DNA from: Terriglobia bacterium
GTDB taxonomy: Bacteria > Acidobacteriota > Terriglobia > Acidiferrales > UBA7541
DNA: 64,000 nt
Direction: 5' to 3'
Assembly (NCBI GenBank): GCA_023512135.1
Contig: JAIMAG010000008.1
Span: forward strand, 1 to 64,000
Shown: in pieces, positions 9,082 through 19,126 of the stretch
Layout: every line of letters starts with the position of its first letter
Numbering within the stretch: the first letter of the stretch is position 1
The notes under the pieces: model-generated
Databases searched by the model: none
Seen by the model: only the letters and a program-made list of their open reading frames with translations
What the model was told of the DNA's origin: nothing
Position numbers and translations under genes: made by a program

Positions 9082-9105
9082 GCCAGGGGGTAAAGTCCCC
9101 CTGGC
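9082..9105. repeat. Strong inverted repeat (hairpin)
   Basis: GCCAGGGGG (9082-9090) and CCCCCTGGC (9097-9105) form a perfect 9-bp stem with a 6-base loop. No T-run follows on the plus strand, so it is not a clear terminator. It sits 12 bases before the first codon of the permease pseudogene, at the point where that gene's missing 5' part would join. Confidence 0.5.
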
Positions 9106-9117
9106 TCCTTACTTAAC

Positions 9118-10736
9118 GTGCTGGCCAGCCACTTAGGCAGTCAGTCGGTCGGGAATCGCGGCCAGCGGCTGAGGGTTGTTGCGCTTCGCGCGAAGGAAAG
9201 CGAGGCATTCCGCCCGGCGTTGCTGCTACTCTGCTTAGCCGCTGGATTAATTCTCCTGCTCACGTGTGCCAACATCGCGCACCTCAGCATTGTGCGAGCC
9301 GATTCCCGGCGCGTCGAACTTTCAGTTCGCAGGGCGCTTGGCGCCGGCTGGGGGCAAATTTTCCGTCTCTTGCTGGCCGAGACGATGTTGCTGGCTTTCG
9401 CGGGGGGAACACTGGGAGTCCTGCTGGCGAAATGGGCTTTGCAAGGCGTCAAAAGTCTCCAAATAACAGCTCAACTGCAACTGGACCAGATTCGGCTGGA
9501 ATCCGAGGCCCTGCTGTTGACGCTCATGCTTTGCTTCCTTATCGGTGTCGTACTGGCTGTAATTCCTGCGACGCGCCTGCGTGAAGCGGAAATCTTGCCG
9601 AACCTCAGGGGAGCGACGTACCGCGCGGCGGGCAAGTTGAGACTCGGAGGTCAGTACAGGTTGAGCAGCGAGCTGGCGGCCGTCCAGGTGGCAGTAGCCG
9701 TTGTGCTGACGAACCAGTGTATCAGGAAAACGCCCGGGTTGTAGCCTTCTTCAACAACTTGCTCTCGCGCGTGCGCGCGCTGCCTGGTGTGGACACGGCA
9801 GGTCTGAATAACAACGGGGTGCTGAGCAGCTCGCTGACAGCCTTCCTCAAACCGACACCAGGGAGCTCTCGCGAAGGCGCGGGTCAGCTTGAAGTCGAAT
9901 TTCGTTCTGTGAGCTCGGGATATTTCCCCGCTCTGCGAATTCCCCTGCTCGCAGGTCGTTACTTCGACGCACGTGTGTACCAGGGCGCCTCGGTACGCGA
10001 AGCAATCGCGAATCAAACGCTGGCCCGCGCCCTGTTCGGAGAGCAGAGTCCGGTGGGCAGGCAGGTCGTGCTCTCCGGCTGGGGACGGACGGAACTCCGG
10101 CTCGAGATCGTCGGCGTGGTCGGTTGGGTTCGCGACATCTCGCTCGAGTCGGAGCCCCGACCCACCCTATATGTGCCTTACACCTTGCTGCCCTCTACCT
10201 CGATGGCTCTATTCGTTCGCAGTGTTTCCGACCCCTCAGGCTTTAGCCGATGCCGTGCGTGGGCAAGTCTATGCCCTGGATCCCTACCAGGCAGCTGCCG
10301 CGGTCACAACCTTGGAGCAAATGCTGTCTGCCCATCTGGCTCACCCACGGCTGCGTGCCTTTTGTTTTCTGGACTCGCAGCTCTCTCGTTGGTTCTTGCG
10401 CTGACCGGCGTGTACGGTGTGATGTCCTACATGGTAACCAATCGTGTTCGGGAGTTCGGAATTTGCATGGCGATGGGGGCTTCGCCGAGCACACTACGGT
10501 GGATGGTCCTCAGACAGAGCCTGCTGCTGACCACCATCGGAGCGGCACCGGGTTTTCTTCTAGCCGAGGTCTACACCAGAACCCTGGCGGCTCTACTGCC
10601 TGGGATCGTAGGCCTGGAAATGGTCACGCACGTGCTGGTTCTTGCTGGATTCCTTGGCGCGGCCGTGCTTGCGAGCTATATCCCTGCCCGTCGGGCCGCA
10701 GCCCTTCCACCAGCGACGATTCTTCGATTCGAGTGA
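9118..10736 (+). pseudogene. ADOP/MacB-like permease pseudogene, truncated and frameshifted
   Basis: The N-terminal transmembrane and first periplasmic domain are absent. Frame 1 (9118-9744) encodes the FtsX-type membrane block (LLTCANIAHL, ELSVRRALGAGWGQIFRLLLAE). Homology then moves to frame 3 (9717 to about 10230), with the expected membrane segment around the shift missing; this part holds the second MacB-type periplasmic domain. At about 10230 it shifts to frame 1 (DAVRGQVYALDPYQAAAAV), and at about 10375 back to frame 3 for the final block (LALTGVYGVMSYMVTNRVRE ... YIPARRAAALPP). Reading the pieces together reconstructs much of the C-terminal two thirds of an 800-residue-class ADOP permease. 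At least three frame breaks plus the 5' loss make it inactive. Calling the family is knowledge-based; the breaks are visible in the sequence. Confidence 0.85.
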
Positions 10737-10931
10737 CCTTGCACACACGCCGTTCAAGCTTGCGGGGTGACGTAATTTTGTGTGTAAACAGATAGAAGGT
10801 GCAGGTTTGCTTTGCTGGACAGCAAAGATCGGAAGAGCCACACCCTCGACTGTTTCCGCAGGCAACCCGTCCTCACCGGGTGGGGCGGCGTTGCCCCTCT
10901 TCGGTGCATTTGAACGGCGCGATACGATATC
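10737..10931. other. Intergenic segment before the rimP promoter
   Basis: No gene is supported. It contains a perfect dyad CTTTGCTG-GA-CAGCAAAG at 10810-10827, which could be a hairpin or an operator. The rimP operon promoter begins at 10932. Confidence 0.4.
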
Positions 10932-10960
10932 TTGCAGAAATCGCTGATCCCGGCTATACT
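10932..10960 (+). promoter_or_regulatory. Promoter of the rimP-nusA-infB operon
   Basis: TTGCAG (10932-10937), 17-base spacer, TATACT (10955-10960). Transcription would start near 10967 and give a leader of about 90 bases before the rimP ATG at 11058, holding the hairpin at 10991-11013. Confidence 0.6.
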
Positions 10961-10990
10961 GGCAGAGGGTAGAAGCTGGTCGGATGTTCC

Positions 10991-11013
10991 AGTGGGCGCG
11001 AGCCCACTTTTTT
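10991..11013 (+). terminator. Terminator-like hairpin in the rimP leader (possible attenuator)
   Basis: Perfect stem AGTGGGC (10991-10997) / GCCCACT (11002-11008), GCGA loop, and a run of six T (11008-11013). It lies between the promoter and the first gene of an essential operon, so it must be read through or regulated. Leader hairpins ahead of rimP are known in other bacteria (the rimP leader RNA motif); whether this is the same motif is not established. Confidence 0.65.
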
Positions 11014-11057
11014 GTTGCGATTCTCCGACCCGGTTCGTGGCATTACGGTTTGGCAAA

Positions 11058-11507
11058 ATGGATCTGGAAAAAATTCGTGCCGCCGCAGAGCGCGTGGCCC
11101 GCTCGGAAGGGGTCGAGCTGGTGGATGTCGAGTGGAAGATCGGCCGGCAGCGCTTTCTGCGCGTCTACATTGACAAGCCCGGTGGCATCAGCCACCGCGA
11201 CTGCGAGCTCGTCAGCCAGCAACTGGGCGTGATTCTCGACGTCGAGGATTTGGTGCCCGGCCCGCAGTACATTCTCGAGGTCAGCTCGCCCGGCCTCGAT
11301 CGCAAACTGCGCACTCCGGCCGATTACCAGCGCTTTACCGGTCGGCTGGCCCGCCTGGTGCTGAACGAGCCGGTCGAAGGGGCCAGTTTTCTGCAGGGTC
11401 GTCTGGCCGGCTTTGCCGAAGATGTTGTGCAGGTGGACCTCGGCGGCCGGATTGTTTCCGTGCCGTTAGCACAGATTCGGAAAGCCAATCTGGTTGTGGA
11501 ATTCTAG
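11058..11507 (+). CDS. rimP: Ribosome maturation factor RimP
   Basis: 149 residues. MDLEKIRAAAERVARSEGVELVDVEW opens the N-terminal alpha/beta domain (split here: it continues RQRFLRVYIDKPGGIS), followed by the conserved segment YILEVSSPGLDRKL and the C-terminal SH3-like domain (about 90-149). RimP helps mature the 30S subunit in the cytoplasm. ATG at 11058 is preferred because family members start here; the frame is open upstream to 10932, but that part overlaps the promoter and leader hairpin. First gene of a plus-strand operon with nusA 11 bases downstream. Confidence 0.93.
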   Translation: MDLEKIRAAAERVARSEGVELVDVEWKIGRQRFLRVYIDKPGGISHRDCELVSQQLGVILDVEDLVPGPQYILEVSSPGLDRKLRTPADYQRFTGRLARLVLNEPVEGASFLQGRLAGFAEDVVQVDLGGRIVSVPLAQIRKANLVVEF

Positions 11508-11518
11508 GGGTAGGCATC

Positions 11519-12976
11519 GTGACCAATCATCTCTACCAAACGATCGAACAGATCAGCCGGGAAAAACACATTGAACCGGAAGTGATCATCGCCGCCATCG
11601 AAGACGCCATGGCCGTGGCGGCCCGCCGGTACTATCGCACCGATGAAGAGCTGCGCTCAAAGTTCAACCCGGAAACCGGCCAGGTGGATATCTATGCCGT
11701 GCGCACCGTCGTGGAGCAGGTCAACGATCCGCGCCGGGAAATCTCCCTGGACGAAGCCCGCGCCCTGGACCCCAACGCGGAAATTGGCAAAGAAATTCTG
11801 CTCCGCAAACCGGGAGCTGTGCTTGGTCGCATCGCGGCGCAGACGGCCAAACAGGTCATTATGCAAAAGGTGCGCGAGGCCGAACGCGACACCATCTTCA
11901 ACGAATTCCACGGACGCGTTGGTGAGCTGGTCAATGGCGTCGTCAAGCGCATCGAGGGGCCGGATGTGATCGTGGACCTCGGCCGCACCGAAGCCCGCAT
12001 GCCGCGCCGCGAACAGTCCCGGCTTGAGACTTACAACATCGGCGACCGGATCCGCGTCGTCATCAAAGCGGTCGAACGCGCGACGAAAGGGCCGCAGGTG
12101 ATTGTCTCCCGCGCCGACCCCGCCCTCGTGCAGCGCTTGTTCGAAATGGAAGTGCCGGAAATCTACGACGGCACCGTGCAGATTCGCGCCGTCGCCCGCG
12201 AGGCCGGCGAACGCACCAAAATCGCCGTGGAAAGTCGCGACAAGGACGTTGACCCGGTCGGCGCCTGCGTGGGCATGAAGGGCATGCGCGTGCAATCCAT
12301 CATTCGCGAGCTGCGGGGCGAGAAAATCGACATCATCCCCTACTCGGAAGATACGATTACGTTCGCCCAGAAAGCCCTCTCGCCGGCCAAAGTGACCCGC
12401 GTCCAGATCGTGGATCCGGTCGAAAAGCGACTGGAAGTCATCGTCGAAGATACCCAGCTTTCGCTGGCCATCGGCAAGAAGGGGCAGAACGTTCGCCTGG
12501 GGAGCAAGCTGATTGGCTGGAACATCGACATCAAGAGCGAGGAAGAGAAGCGTCGCGAAATCGAAGCGCAGATGGCGGCGCTCACGGCTCCCACGACTCC
12601 GCTCGAGGAGTTGAAGGGACTCGGACCGAAAACCCTGGAAAAATTAGCGCAGCATGGGATCAGCTCCATCGAACAACTGGCGGAAATGACTCCTGAGCAA
12701 CTGATGGAGATTCCGGGCATCGGCGAAAAAATGGTCGAAAAAATTCGCCTCGCCGTCGCGGCGCACTTCGAATCCATCGAAGCCGAGCAGCAGTCTGTCG
12801 AGCCGGCCGCGGAAGCAGCTGCCGACGACGCGTCGCTGCCGGAAGCCACCGAAACGGCGGCACAAGCCTCAGCCGCCAGCGCTGCCGCCGATTCGTCTGC
12901 GACCCCGCTGCCCGAGGCGCAGGCTTCGGAGTCAGACGAACCCTCTGAGGAAAACGTGGAGGAGCAGGAATCCTGA
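11519..12976 (+). CDS. nusA: Transcription termination/antitermination factor NusA
   Basis: 485 residues, GTG start at 11519. Order of domains: N-terminal RNA polymerase-binding domain (1-125), S1 domain (about 135-200, [21 protein letters not shown]), two KH domains (about 205-345, including [15 protein letters not shown] and [14 protein letters not shown]), a helix-hairpin-helix repeat (about 362-415, [12 protein letters not shown] ... [12 protein letters not shown]) and an acidic, Ala-rich tail. NusA modulates pausing, termination and antitermination. The helix-hairpin-helix region takes the place of the acidic repeats seen in enterobacterial NusA. Position between rimP and infB is the classic arrangement. 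Confidence 0.96.
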   Translation: MTNHLYQTIEQISREKHIEPEVIIAAIEDAMAVAARRYYRTDEELRSKFNPETGQVDIYAVRTVVEQVNDPRREISLDEARALDPNAEIGKEILLRKPGAVLGRIAAQTAKQVIMQKVREAERDTIFNEFHGRVGELVNGVVKRIEGPDVIVDLGRTEARMPRREQSRLETYNIGDRIRVVIKAVERATKGPQVIVSRADPALVQRLFEMEVPEIYDGTVQIRAVAREAGERTKIAVESRDKDVDPVGACVGMKGMRVQSIIRELRGEKIDIIPYSEDTITFAQKALSPAKVTRVQIVDPVEKRLEVIVEDTQLSLAIGKKGQNVRLGSKLIGWNIDIKSEEEKRREIEAQMAALTAPTTPLEELKGLGPKTLEKLAQHGISSIEQLAEMTPEQLMEIPGIGEKMVEKIRLAVAAHFESIEAEQQSVEPAAEAAADDASLPEATETAAQASAASAAADSSATPLPEAQASESDEPSEENVEEQES

Positions 12977-12981
12977 AGCCA

Positions 12982-15567
12982 ATGGCAGAATCTGGACACA
13001 TTCGTATCAACGAGCTGGCCCGCGAACTCGAGATCAAGGCCAAAGCAATCCTCGAGTATCTGCCTGAGATCGGGGTCACGGAGAGCAAAACCCACTCCAG
13101 CTCGATCAGCGCCGAAATTGCGGACAAGGTGCGTCAGCATTTCCGCCAGCTCGCCGAGGCCGAGGCCGCAGAAGTACAGGCCACTGCGCAGAAAGCTGCT
13201 GACGAGGCCGCTGCCAAAACTGCCCGGATACCGCCGCCACCGCCGGCCCAGCCGGCTCCGGCCACTCCGCCGCGGCCCGCGGCACCGGCCCCGCCTGTTC
13301 GTCCCGTACCCGCCGCACCTGCGACGGCGCCGCCTGCTCCCTCACCACCGCAAGCTGTTCGACCGGCTGCGACCTCGGCGCCGGCACGCAAGCCTGCGCC
13401 GGCTGCGCCGGCGGCCCCGCCGCCGCGCACTGCACCTCCGCCCGGCAAAACGCTCCGCACCACACCACGACCGGCCGGGGCCACACCGGCCTCCGCGCCG
13501 CAGGTACAGCGTCCGCCGGTGAAACCGCCGGCTCCTGCGCGCCCTGCCTCGAGGCCAGCCGCGACGTCCACTCAGCCGGTGCGGGCCACGACGCCGTCGG
13601 CTGCGCCCGTCACGGAAAAGATCCCGCCGAAGGCGGAGCCGGGAAAGCCAATTTATGCGCGGAAACCCACACGGGACCGTCCGCTGATCGAAAAGCGTTT
13701 TGCCGAGGGTGAACGCAAGCTCCATCCCGTTCGGGCGCGGCCGGGTGTGGTGGAGCGCCGCGGTGCGCGAGTGGTTGCGCCCCCGCCGCCGGTCGTGCGC
13801 GAGCCCCGCGAGATCACCATCACTGAAGGCATCACGGTTCGCGAGCTGGCAGAAAAGCTCGATGTCCGGGCCAAAGACCTGCTGAAGACGCTGCTTGACA
13901 AAGGCATCTTTGCCAGCATCAATCAGGCGCTCGATATCGAAACAGCCACTTCGCTGGCCCAGGCCTTCAATGGCATCGTGAAAGTTGTCTCCTTCGAAGA
14001 AGAAGTCGCCCAGGAGATCGTCCGCGAGGAAAAGCCGGAAAACTTGCAGCCGCGCGCCCCCGTCGTTACCGTCATGGGCCACGTGGATCATGGCAAGACC
14101 AGTCTTCTGGACGCCATCCGCCAGACGAACGTCGCGGAAGGTGAGGCCGGCGGGATCACCCAGCACATCGGCGCCTCGCAGGTGGAAATCAACGGCCGCA
14201 AAATCGTTTTCATCGACACGCCGGGTCACGAAGCCTTCACCCGCATGCGTGCCCGCGGCGCCCGTGTCACCGATGTGGTCGTGCTGGTTGTGGCCGCCGA
14301 TGACGGCGTCAAGCCGCAGACCCTGGAAGCCATCGATCACGCCCGCGCTGCCGGTGTGCCCATCATCGTGGCCATCAACAAAGTGGATAAGCCCGAAGCT
14401 CAGCCTGAACGGGTCAAGCGCCAGCTCGCCGACCTGGGTCTCGTCCCGGAAGAATGGGGCGGCGATACGGTGATGGTAGAGGTCTCCGCAAAATTGAAGA
14501 AAAACCTCGACCGCCTGCTGGAGATGATTCTGCTGGTCGGCGATCTCCGCGAGCTGAAAGCCAACCCGAATGCTCCCGCAACCGGCACCGTGCTCGAATC
14601 CCGCATTGACAAAGGCCGCGGCCCGGTCGCCACCGTGCTGGTGCAAAATGGTACCTTGCGAGTGGGCGATGCTTTCCTCTGCGGCGCTGTCTACGGCAAG
14701 GTTCGTGCCATGCTCGACGACCGCGGCCACAGCCTCAAGGAAGCCGGCCCCTCCACACCGGTCGAAGTCCTGGGTCTGCAGGGCCTGCCCGAAGCCGGCG
14801 ATCAGTTCCAGGTGGCCGATGAAGCCCGTGCGCGCCAGATTGTCGAGTACCGCCAGGCCAAGCGCCGCGAAGCTTCCCTGGCCCGCACGGCCGGCCCGCG
14901 GATCACGCTCGATCAGTTGCATGAGCAGCTCAAGGCCGGCGAAGTCAAGGAGCTCCCGCTGGTAGTCAAGGCCGACGTGCAGGGCTCGGTGGAAGTGCTC
15001 AGCGAGCTGCTGCCCAGGCTCTCGACCGATCAGGTGAAAATCAAAATTGTTCACGCCGGAGTCGGTGCCGTGGCCGAAACCGATGTGCTGCTGGCCTCGG
15101 CTTCGAATGCCATCATCATTGCGTTCAACGTGCGACCGGACCGCAAGGCGGCCGAGCTGGCTCAGCGAGAGAACGTGGACATCCGCACGCACACGGTCAT
15201 CTACGAGGTGGCCGATGAAATCAAGAAGGCCATCGCGGGCCTGCTCGAACCGGTCCTGCGCGAAACCTACCTCGGCCGCGCCGAGGTGCGGGAAACCTTC
15301 CGCATCAAGGGCGTCGGCACCGTGGCCGGCTGCTACGTGCAGGATGGCGTCGTCCGCCGCGACGCCGAAGTCCGCCTGCTGCGCGACGGCGCGGTCGTCT
15401 ACACCGGCCGCCCGGGTTCGCTGAAGCGCTTCAAAGACGATGTCAACGAAGTCCGCGCCGGCTATGAATGCGGCATTGCCATAGCCAATTTCAATGACGT
15501 CAAGGTTGGCGATATTCTGGAATTCTTCCGCGTCGAAAAGGTTGCGGCGCCGGAAGTGACGGCCTAG
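12982..15567 (+). CDS. infB: Translation initiation factor IF-2
   Basis: 861 residues. An N-terminal IF2N helix ([18 protein letters not shown]) is followed by a long Pro/Ala-rich linker (about residues 60-220), a second IF2N subdomain (about 275-330) and the GTPase domain from residue 360 with G1 GHVDHGKT, G3 DTPGHEAF and G4 NKVDK. The C-terminal domains that bind fMet-tRNA follow ([19 protein letters not shown] region). IF-2 is a GTPase that brings initiator tRNA to the 30S subunit. The linker is compositionally biased and creates large false reading frames on both strands. The ATG at 12982 lies 5 bases after the nusA stop codon, which suggests coupled translation. Confidence 0.97.
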   Translation: MAESGHIRINELARELEIKAKAILEYLPEIGVTESKTHSSSISAEIADKVRQHFRQLAEAEAAEVQATAQKAADEAAAKTARIPPPPPAQPAPATPPRPAAPAPPVRPVPAAPATAPPAPSPPQAVRPAATSAPARKPAPAAPAAPPPRTAPPPGKTLRTTPRPAGATPASAPQVQRPPVKPPAPARPASRPAATSTQPVRATTPSAAPVTEKIPPKAEPGKPIYARKPTRDRPLIEKRFAEGERKLHPVRARPGVVERRGARVVAPPPPVVREPREITITEGITVRELAEKLDVRAKDLLKTLLDKGIFASINQALDIETATSLAQAFNGIVKVVSFEEEVAQEIVREEKPENLQPRAPVVTVMGHVDHGKTSLLDAIRQTNVAEGEAGGITQHIGASQVEINGRKIVFIDTPGHEAFTRMRARGARVTDVVVLVVAADDGVKPQTLEAIDHARAAGVPIIVAINKVDKPEAQPERVKRQLADLGLVPEEWGGDTVMVEVSAKLKKNLDRLLEMILLVGDLRELKANPNAPATGTVLESRIDKGRGPVATVLVQNGTLRVGDAFLCGAVYGKVRAMLDDRGHSLKEAGPSTPVEVLGLQGLPEAGDQFQVADEARARQIVEYRQAKRREASLARTAGPRITLDQLHEQLKAGEVKELPLVVKADVQGSVEVLSELLPRLSTDQVKIKIVHAGVGAVAETDVLLASASNAIIIAFNVRPDRKAAELAQRENVDIRTHTVIYEVADEIKKAIAGLLEPVLRETYLGRAEVRETFRIKGVGTVAGCYVQDGVVRRDAEVRLLRDGAVVYTGRPGSLKRFKDDVNEVRAGYECGIAIANFNDVKVGDILEFFRVEKVAAPEVTA

Positions 15568-15608
15568 CTCGGGGCCGTCGCTGCACGCGTGCGCCGCGCG
15601 GAGGGCCC

Positions 15609-15890
15609 ATGCCGGTTGGTCTGGTGACCCTGGAAATCCATTTGCCCAACGCCCATTCGTTGAAGGACAAACGCCAGGTCCTGCGCAGTCTGAAAGACCG
15701 CCTGCGCGGCCAGTTCAATGTGGCCGTCGCCGAACTCGATCATCAGGAGCTGTGGCAGCGCGCCGTGGTGGGCATTGTTTCCATTTCGAGCGACGCCGAT
15801 CACCTCGAGCAGTCCCTCCGCGCCGTGATCCTGGAATCCGAGCGCCTGCTCGGCCGCGACCTGGTTGGCCACGAGATGGAATTCTTCTGA
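15609..15890 (+). CDS. ylxP: DUF503 protein (YlxP family)
   Basis: 93 residues covering the full DUF503 domain: VGLVTLEIHLPNAHSLKDKR at the start, then AVAELDHQELWQRA and SSDADHLEQSL. YlxP-type proteins are small alpha/beta proteins commonly encoded between infB and rbfA; a role near ribosome maturation is suggested by this context, but the function is not well defined. Located 41 bases after infB and 12 before rbfA. Confidence 0.9.
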   Translation: MPVGLVTLEIHLPNAHSLKDKRQVLRSLKDRLRGQFNVAVAELDHQELWQRAVVGIVSISSDADHLEQSLRAVILESERLLGRDLVGHEMEFF

Positions 15891-15902
15891 ACGGATGCCG
15901 TC

Positions 15903-16265
15903 ATGCTGGCTCCCGGACATCGCCACGAGCGCATCGCCGAAGAAATCCGCCACGAGATCAGCGCCATGCTCTGCGGCGAACTGAAAGACCCGCGACTGGC
16001 CACGCTGGTCACGGTCACGGCCGTGCGCGTCTCGCCCGATCTGAAGCACGCTCGCATCTACGTCAGCGTGCTGGGCACCGACGCTGAGCAAGCCGCTGCG
16101 TTCCGCGCCCTGGCTTCCGCCACCGGCTTCATCCGTCGCGAGCTTTCTGTGCGCCTGCGGCTGCGACGCTCTCCGGATCTGCGCTTCGTGCACGACCGTG
16201 CCGCCGAATACAGCCAGCAGGTGGAAGAACTGCTGCGCCAGGTGCGAAAACCCAGCGAGGGCTGA
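15903..16265 (+). CDS. rbfA: 30S ribosome-binding factor RbfA
   Basis: 120 residues, KH-like fold. Family features seen: HRHERIAEEIRHEISAML at the start, DPRLATLVTVTAVRVSPDLKHA and KIYVSV-like RIYVSVLG, and the closing SVRLRLRRSPDLRFVHD. RbfA binds 16S rRNA during late 30S assembly and cold adaptation. It is followed by truB after 12 bases, completing the usual rimP-nusA-infB-ylxP-rbfA-truB order. Confidence 0.95.
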   Translation: MLAPGHRHERIAEEIRHEISAMLCGELKDPRLATLVTVTAVRVSPDLKHARIYVSVLGTDAEQAAAFRALASATGFIRRELSVRLRLRRSPDLRFVHDRAAEYSQQVEELLRQVRKPSEG

Positions 16266-16277
16266 ACACCGCCACCC

Positions 16278-17252
16278 ATGCCGCGCAAACCCGAACCGCC
16301 TCCTTTTGAAGGCGCCTTGGTCATTCACAAACCAGCCGGGAAAACCTCGCACGATGTGGTCGAAGCCGTTCGCCGCCTGCTCGGTTTCCGTCAGATTGGC
16401 CACCTCGGTACGCTCGACCCGCTGGCCACCGGGGTACTCCCGCTGCTGCTCGGCCGCGCCACGCGTTTGGCCCAGTTCTACGCAGGGCGCCACAAACGCT
16501 ACGAGTGCACCATTCGCTTCGGTTTTGCCACCGATACCTACGATGCCGATGGCCAGCCCCTCGGGCCGGACCTCCAGCCCGTGCTCGATCGCCGGCAGAT
16601 CGAAGCCCTCGCCGCTCGGTTCGTCGGCCGGATCACTCAGATTCCCCCGGCGTTCTCTGCGAAGAAGATCCACGGCCGGCCTGCCCATGCCTTGGCCCGC
16701 AGGAAACGTCCGGTGACGTTGAAGCCCGTCGAAGTGGAGGTCTACGAATTTCGGGTGCTCGACGTGCAGGGTTGTTGCGCCCGCGTCGCCATCGAGTGCG
16801 CGGCGGGCACCTACATCCGCTCGCTGGCTCACGAGCTCGGCCAGCTCCACGGCTCCGGGGCTCATCTGGCGGAAATTGTGCGCACGGCCGTTGGCGAATT
16901 CACCCTGGACCGCGCCATCGCGCTCGAAGAGCTCGCGCGCTGCGTCCAGTCGGGCCGCTTGGCCGAAGTCATCATTCCGCTCGAACACCTGCTGCCCGAA
17001 TTGCCTCGTGTCACGGTGCTGCCCGTCATCGAACGCCGCGTCCGCCACGGCACCCGCTTCGATGTTCTCCCGGCGCAGATTCAGCCCGGCCAGGACGTGA
17101 TGCCTGCAGGAGCCACTGCGCCGCTCGTCTCTGCAGCTCCTCGGCCCAACCGTCTTCGGGTGTTCAATCAGCAGGGCCGCTTGATTGCGATTGCACAGGC
17201 GATTGTCCCCCGCACCTATCAGCCCATCGTTGTGCTGGACGCCGCTCCCTAG
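16278..17252 (+). CDS. truB: tRNA pseudouridine(55) synthase TruB
   Basis: 324 residues. Catalytic Asp is in GTLDPLATGVLPLLLG (about residues 45-60); KPAGKTSHDVV precedes it and RYECTIRFG and IPPAFSAKKIHGRPAH follow, all family hallmarks. A C-terminal extension of about 100 residues probably forms a PUA-type RNA-binding domain. TruB isomerises U55 in the T-loop of tRNAs. It is the last gene of the operon; the secretin gene converges on it, leaving only 26 bases between the two stop codons. Confidence 0.95.
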   Translation: MPRKPEPPPFEGALVIHKPAGKTSHDVVEAVRRLLGFRQIGHLGTLDPLATGVLPLLLGRATRLAQFYAGRHKRYECTIRFGFATDTYDADGQPLGPDLQPVLDRRQIEALAARFVGRITQIPPAFSAKKIHGRPAHALARRKRPVTLKPVEVEVYEFRVLDVQGCCARVAIECAAGTYIRSLAHELGQLHGSGAHLAEIVRTAVGEFTLDRAIALEELARCVQSGRLAEVIIPLEHLLPELPRVTVLPVIERRVRHGTRFDVLPAQIQPGQDVMPAGATAPLVSAAPRPNRLRVFNQQGRLIAIAQAIVPRTYQPIVVLDAAP

Positions 17253-17278
17253 AAACTGCCGGGGCGCAGAAGGAGAAC

Positions 17279-19126
17279 TCATTGAGACCGTGCGGGCGTG
17301 CCCATCTCGGCTTCGCGGCCGGCGTACAGGCTGCGACCCGCGCGCGGCGCCAGGCGTAGAGCCCGTGGCGTGATCACCAGCAGCAGTTCTTCGTCGCGTG
17401 TCTCGGTCTCGCGGGTGGACGTCAACGCTCCCGCGCCGGGCACCCGGGCGAGACCCGGCCAGCCGGCAATCCCCAGTCGCTCCTCGTGCTGAATGATTCC
17501 CGCGATGACCGACGATTCGTCCTGGCGCAGCCGCACCGTCTGCTGCACCGTTCGGTTGCTGATCACCGGAATCCCGTTCAGTTCCGCACCGCTCAGGCTG
17601 CGGATTTCAATTTCCAGTTGGAGTGTGACTTCGCCGTTTCCGTGCATTCGCGGTGTCGTGCGCACCCGCAATCCCAGGTCTTCGAACTGAAACGCCGGGA
17701 AGGGCGCCTGCAGTTGCGGTCCCAGCAGCGGGAGCAGGTTGGGATCGACCACCGTCGGAGTCAGCCGGCCGATGGTCACCGGGAACCGCTCGCCGAGGAA
17801 AAAGGTCGCTGGCTGCCCATCCTGCGCGCGCAGCAGCAGCCGTCGCGAGCGGCGCAGGACGTTGAAGTTTTCAGAGAACTCCGCGGCCGCCTGCGGCAGC
17901 GTGGCCAGAAAAAGAGAACGCCCGCCGCCGAACAGAATCAGCGAGGGAATCAGGGCCAGGGTTCCGAGCTGGCCCGAGCCGATCAGTTGGGCCAACTGCT
18001 CCGGCGTGAGGCCGGAAACGGCCGACTGGCCGAACAGCCGCTGTAGCACCCGCAGCAATCCTTCCAGCGACTGCTGCGCCTCGGCGATGTCTTCCGGCCG
18101 CAGGGTGATCAACTGGCTGCTCGACGGCGGCGTGATGCCCAACCGTCGCAGCGCCGAGCGGCTCAGCTCCAGAACGTGCACCTCCAGCATCAGTTCGCCC
18201 TGCGCCTGTTCCAGGTCCTGCAGCAGCGCCTCGGCCAGGGCCACCGCTTCCGGTTGCCCGCGTAAAATCAGAGCGTGCGTGCGATTGTCCGCCTGCACCT
18301 GCGTGATGCCGACGATGTCGCTCACCACCCGCACCGCTTCGGTGGCGCTTTCCGGTGTAATCAGGTTGGGCAGGAACAGCCGGCGTTCCACTCTGGGTGC
18401 GAATTCCTGCCGCTTCTGCGGAGTGTCGGGCAGGATGTGGATGAGTCGCCGATCCAGCGCGATCCACCAGGTTTTGGTCTGCTGGCCGAGCAGGCGCAGT
18501 GCCGTAGCAAAATCTACGTTTTCGGCCCGAAACCGGATCGTCTGTGCCGGCAGATCCGAATCGAACGATACCGTCACGCCGAACGTTCGCCCGACCTCTT
18601 CGTAGGCTCCGCGGACATCTCCACTGTAGTAGAACGAGCGTGTGCCGGCGGCGGCTTCAACCGTTGCCGATTGCGTGCGTGCCGGGGGCCGCGGTCGGTC
18701 GTTCGATTCCGGGGGAAGTTGTTGCAGTCGTTCGCGGGCAAGTGGTTCCGTCGGATCCAGGGCGAGCGCGGCCAGCAGCTCAACCCGTGCCTGCCGGAAG
18801 TCTCGAGCCAGGGCCAGCCGGTCGGCGCGATCCAGGTGTTGTTGCAGCAGAGCAAACCGAGCTCGCTCCCGGCCGTGCAGGTAGTCCGGTTCGCTCGGCA
18901 GCAATCGCCAGGCCTCAGCATACTGCGCAAACGCCTGCGCCCAGTCGCCGCGCTGCTCTGCCGTTCGCGCGCGTTCATACGCGGCACGGGCCTGCTGCGG
19001 ATGCTGCGGCAACCAGTGTGGCGGTGCCGGCATCGCCACCTCGGCCTTTTGCGCCGGCAACGGCACGCTGGCCATCAGCAGGTACGCAGCCAGCACCGTT
19101 CGCCCGATCCGTGATCTCCGGAACAT
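17279..19126 (-). CDS. Secretin-family outer membrane protein with N-terminal TPR-like region
   Basis: 615 residues. A signal peptide (residues 1-25) is followed by TPR-like helices (about 40-135, ARAAYERARTAEQRGDWAQAFAQY), an STN/secretin-N region (about 160-300, with SFDSDLPAQTIRFRAENVDF) and the secretin channel domain (about 420-590) carrying the VPGAGALTST and ETETRDEELLLVITPRAL signatures. Secretins form multimeric outer membrane gates for type II secretion or type IV pili. No other pilus or secretion gene is in the window, so it is an orphan here; GspD-like or PilQ-like cannot be decided. The N-terminal TPR region might replace a separate pilotin or assembly partner (inference). Confidence 0.85.
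   Translation of the reverse strand: MFRRSRIGRTVLAAYLLMASVPLPAQKAEVAMPAPPHWLPQHPQQARAAYERARTAEQRGDWAQAFAQYAEAWRLLPSEPDYLHGRERARFALLQQHLDRADRLALARDFRQARVELLAALALDPTEPLARERLQQLPPESNDRPRPPARTQSATVEAAAGTRSFYYSGDVRGAYEEVGRTFGVTVSFDSDLPAQTIRFRAENVDFATALRLLGQQTKTWWIALDRRLIHILPDTPQKRQEFAPRVERRLFLPNLITPESATEAVRVVSDIVGITQVQADNRTHALILRGQPEAVALAEALLQDLEQAQGELMLEVHVLELSRSALRRLGITPPSSSQLITLRPEDIAEAQQSLEGLLRVLQRLFGQSAVSGLTPEQLAQLIGSGQLGTLALIPSLILFGGGRSLFLATLPQAAAEFSENFNVLRRSRRLLLRAQDGQPATFFLGERFPVTIGRLTPTVVDPNLLPLLGPQLQAPFPAFQFEDLGLRVRTTPRMHGNGEVTLQLEIEIRSLSGAELNGIPVISNRTVQQTVRLRQDESSVIAGIIQHEERLGIAGWPGLARVPGAGALTSTRETETRDEELLLVITPRALRLAPRAGRSLYAGREAEMGTPARSQ

Larger units (their letters stand above)
8475..9117. 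other. Gene-free stretch with traces of decay
   Basis: No intact gene can be supported. The stretch holds two adjacent palindromes (8668-8695), a short AT-rich patch (about 8785-8835) that is out of character for the window, a broken zinc-ribbon coding trace (8911-8994) and a strong hairpin (9082-9105). Short reading frames here lack family features. Together with the pseudogene that follows, this looks like an eroded accessory segment. Confidence 0.5.

Noticed and set aside
13342-15192. 616-codon minus-strand frame within infB
   Set aside because: Shadow of infB. The translation is low-complexity and His/Gly-rich with no family features.
15564-17282. 572-codon minus-strand frame across ylxP, rbfA and truB
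   Set aside because: It lies opposite three certain genes and has no family features.
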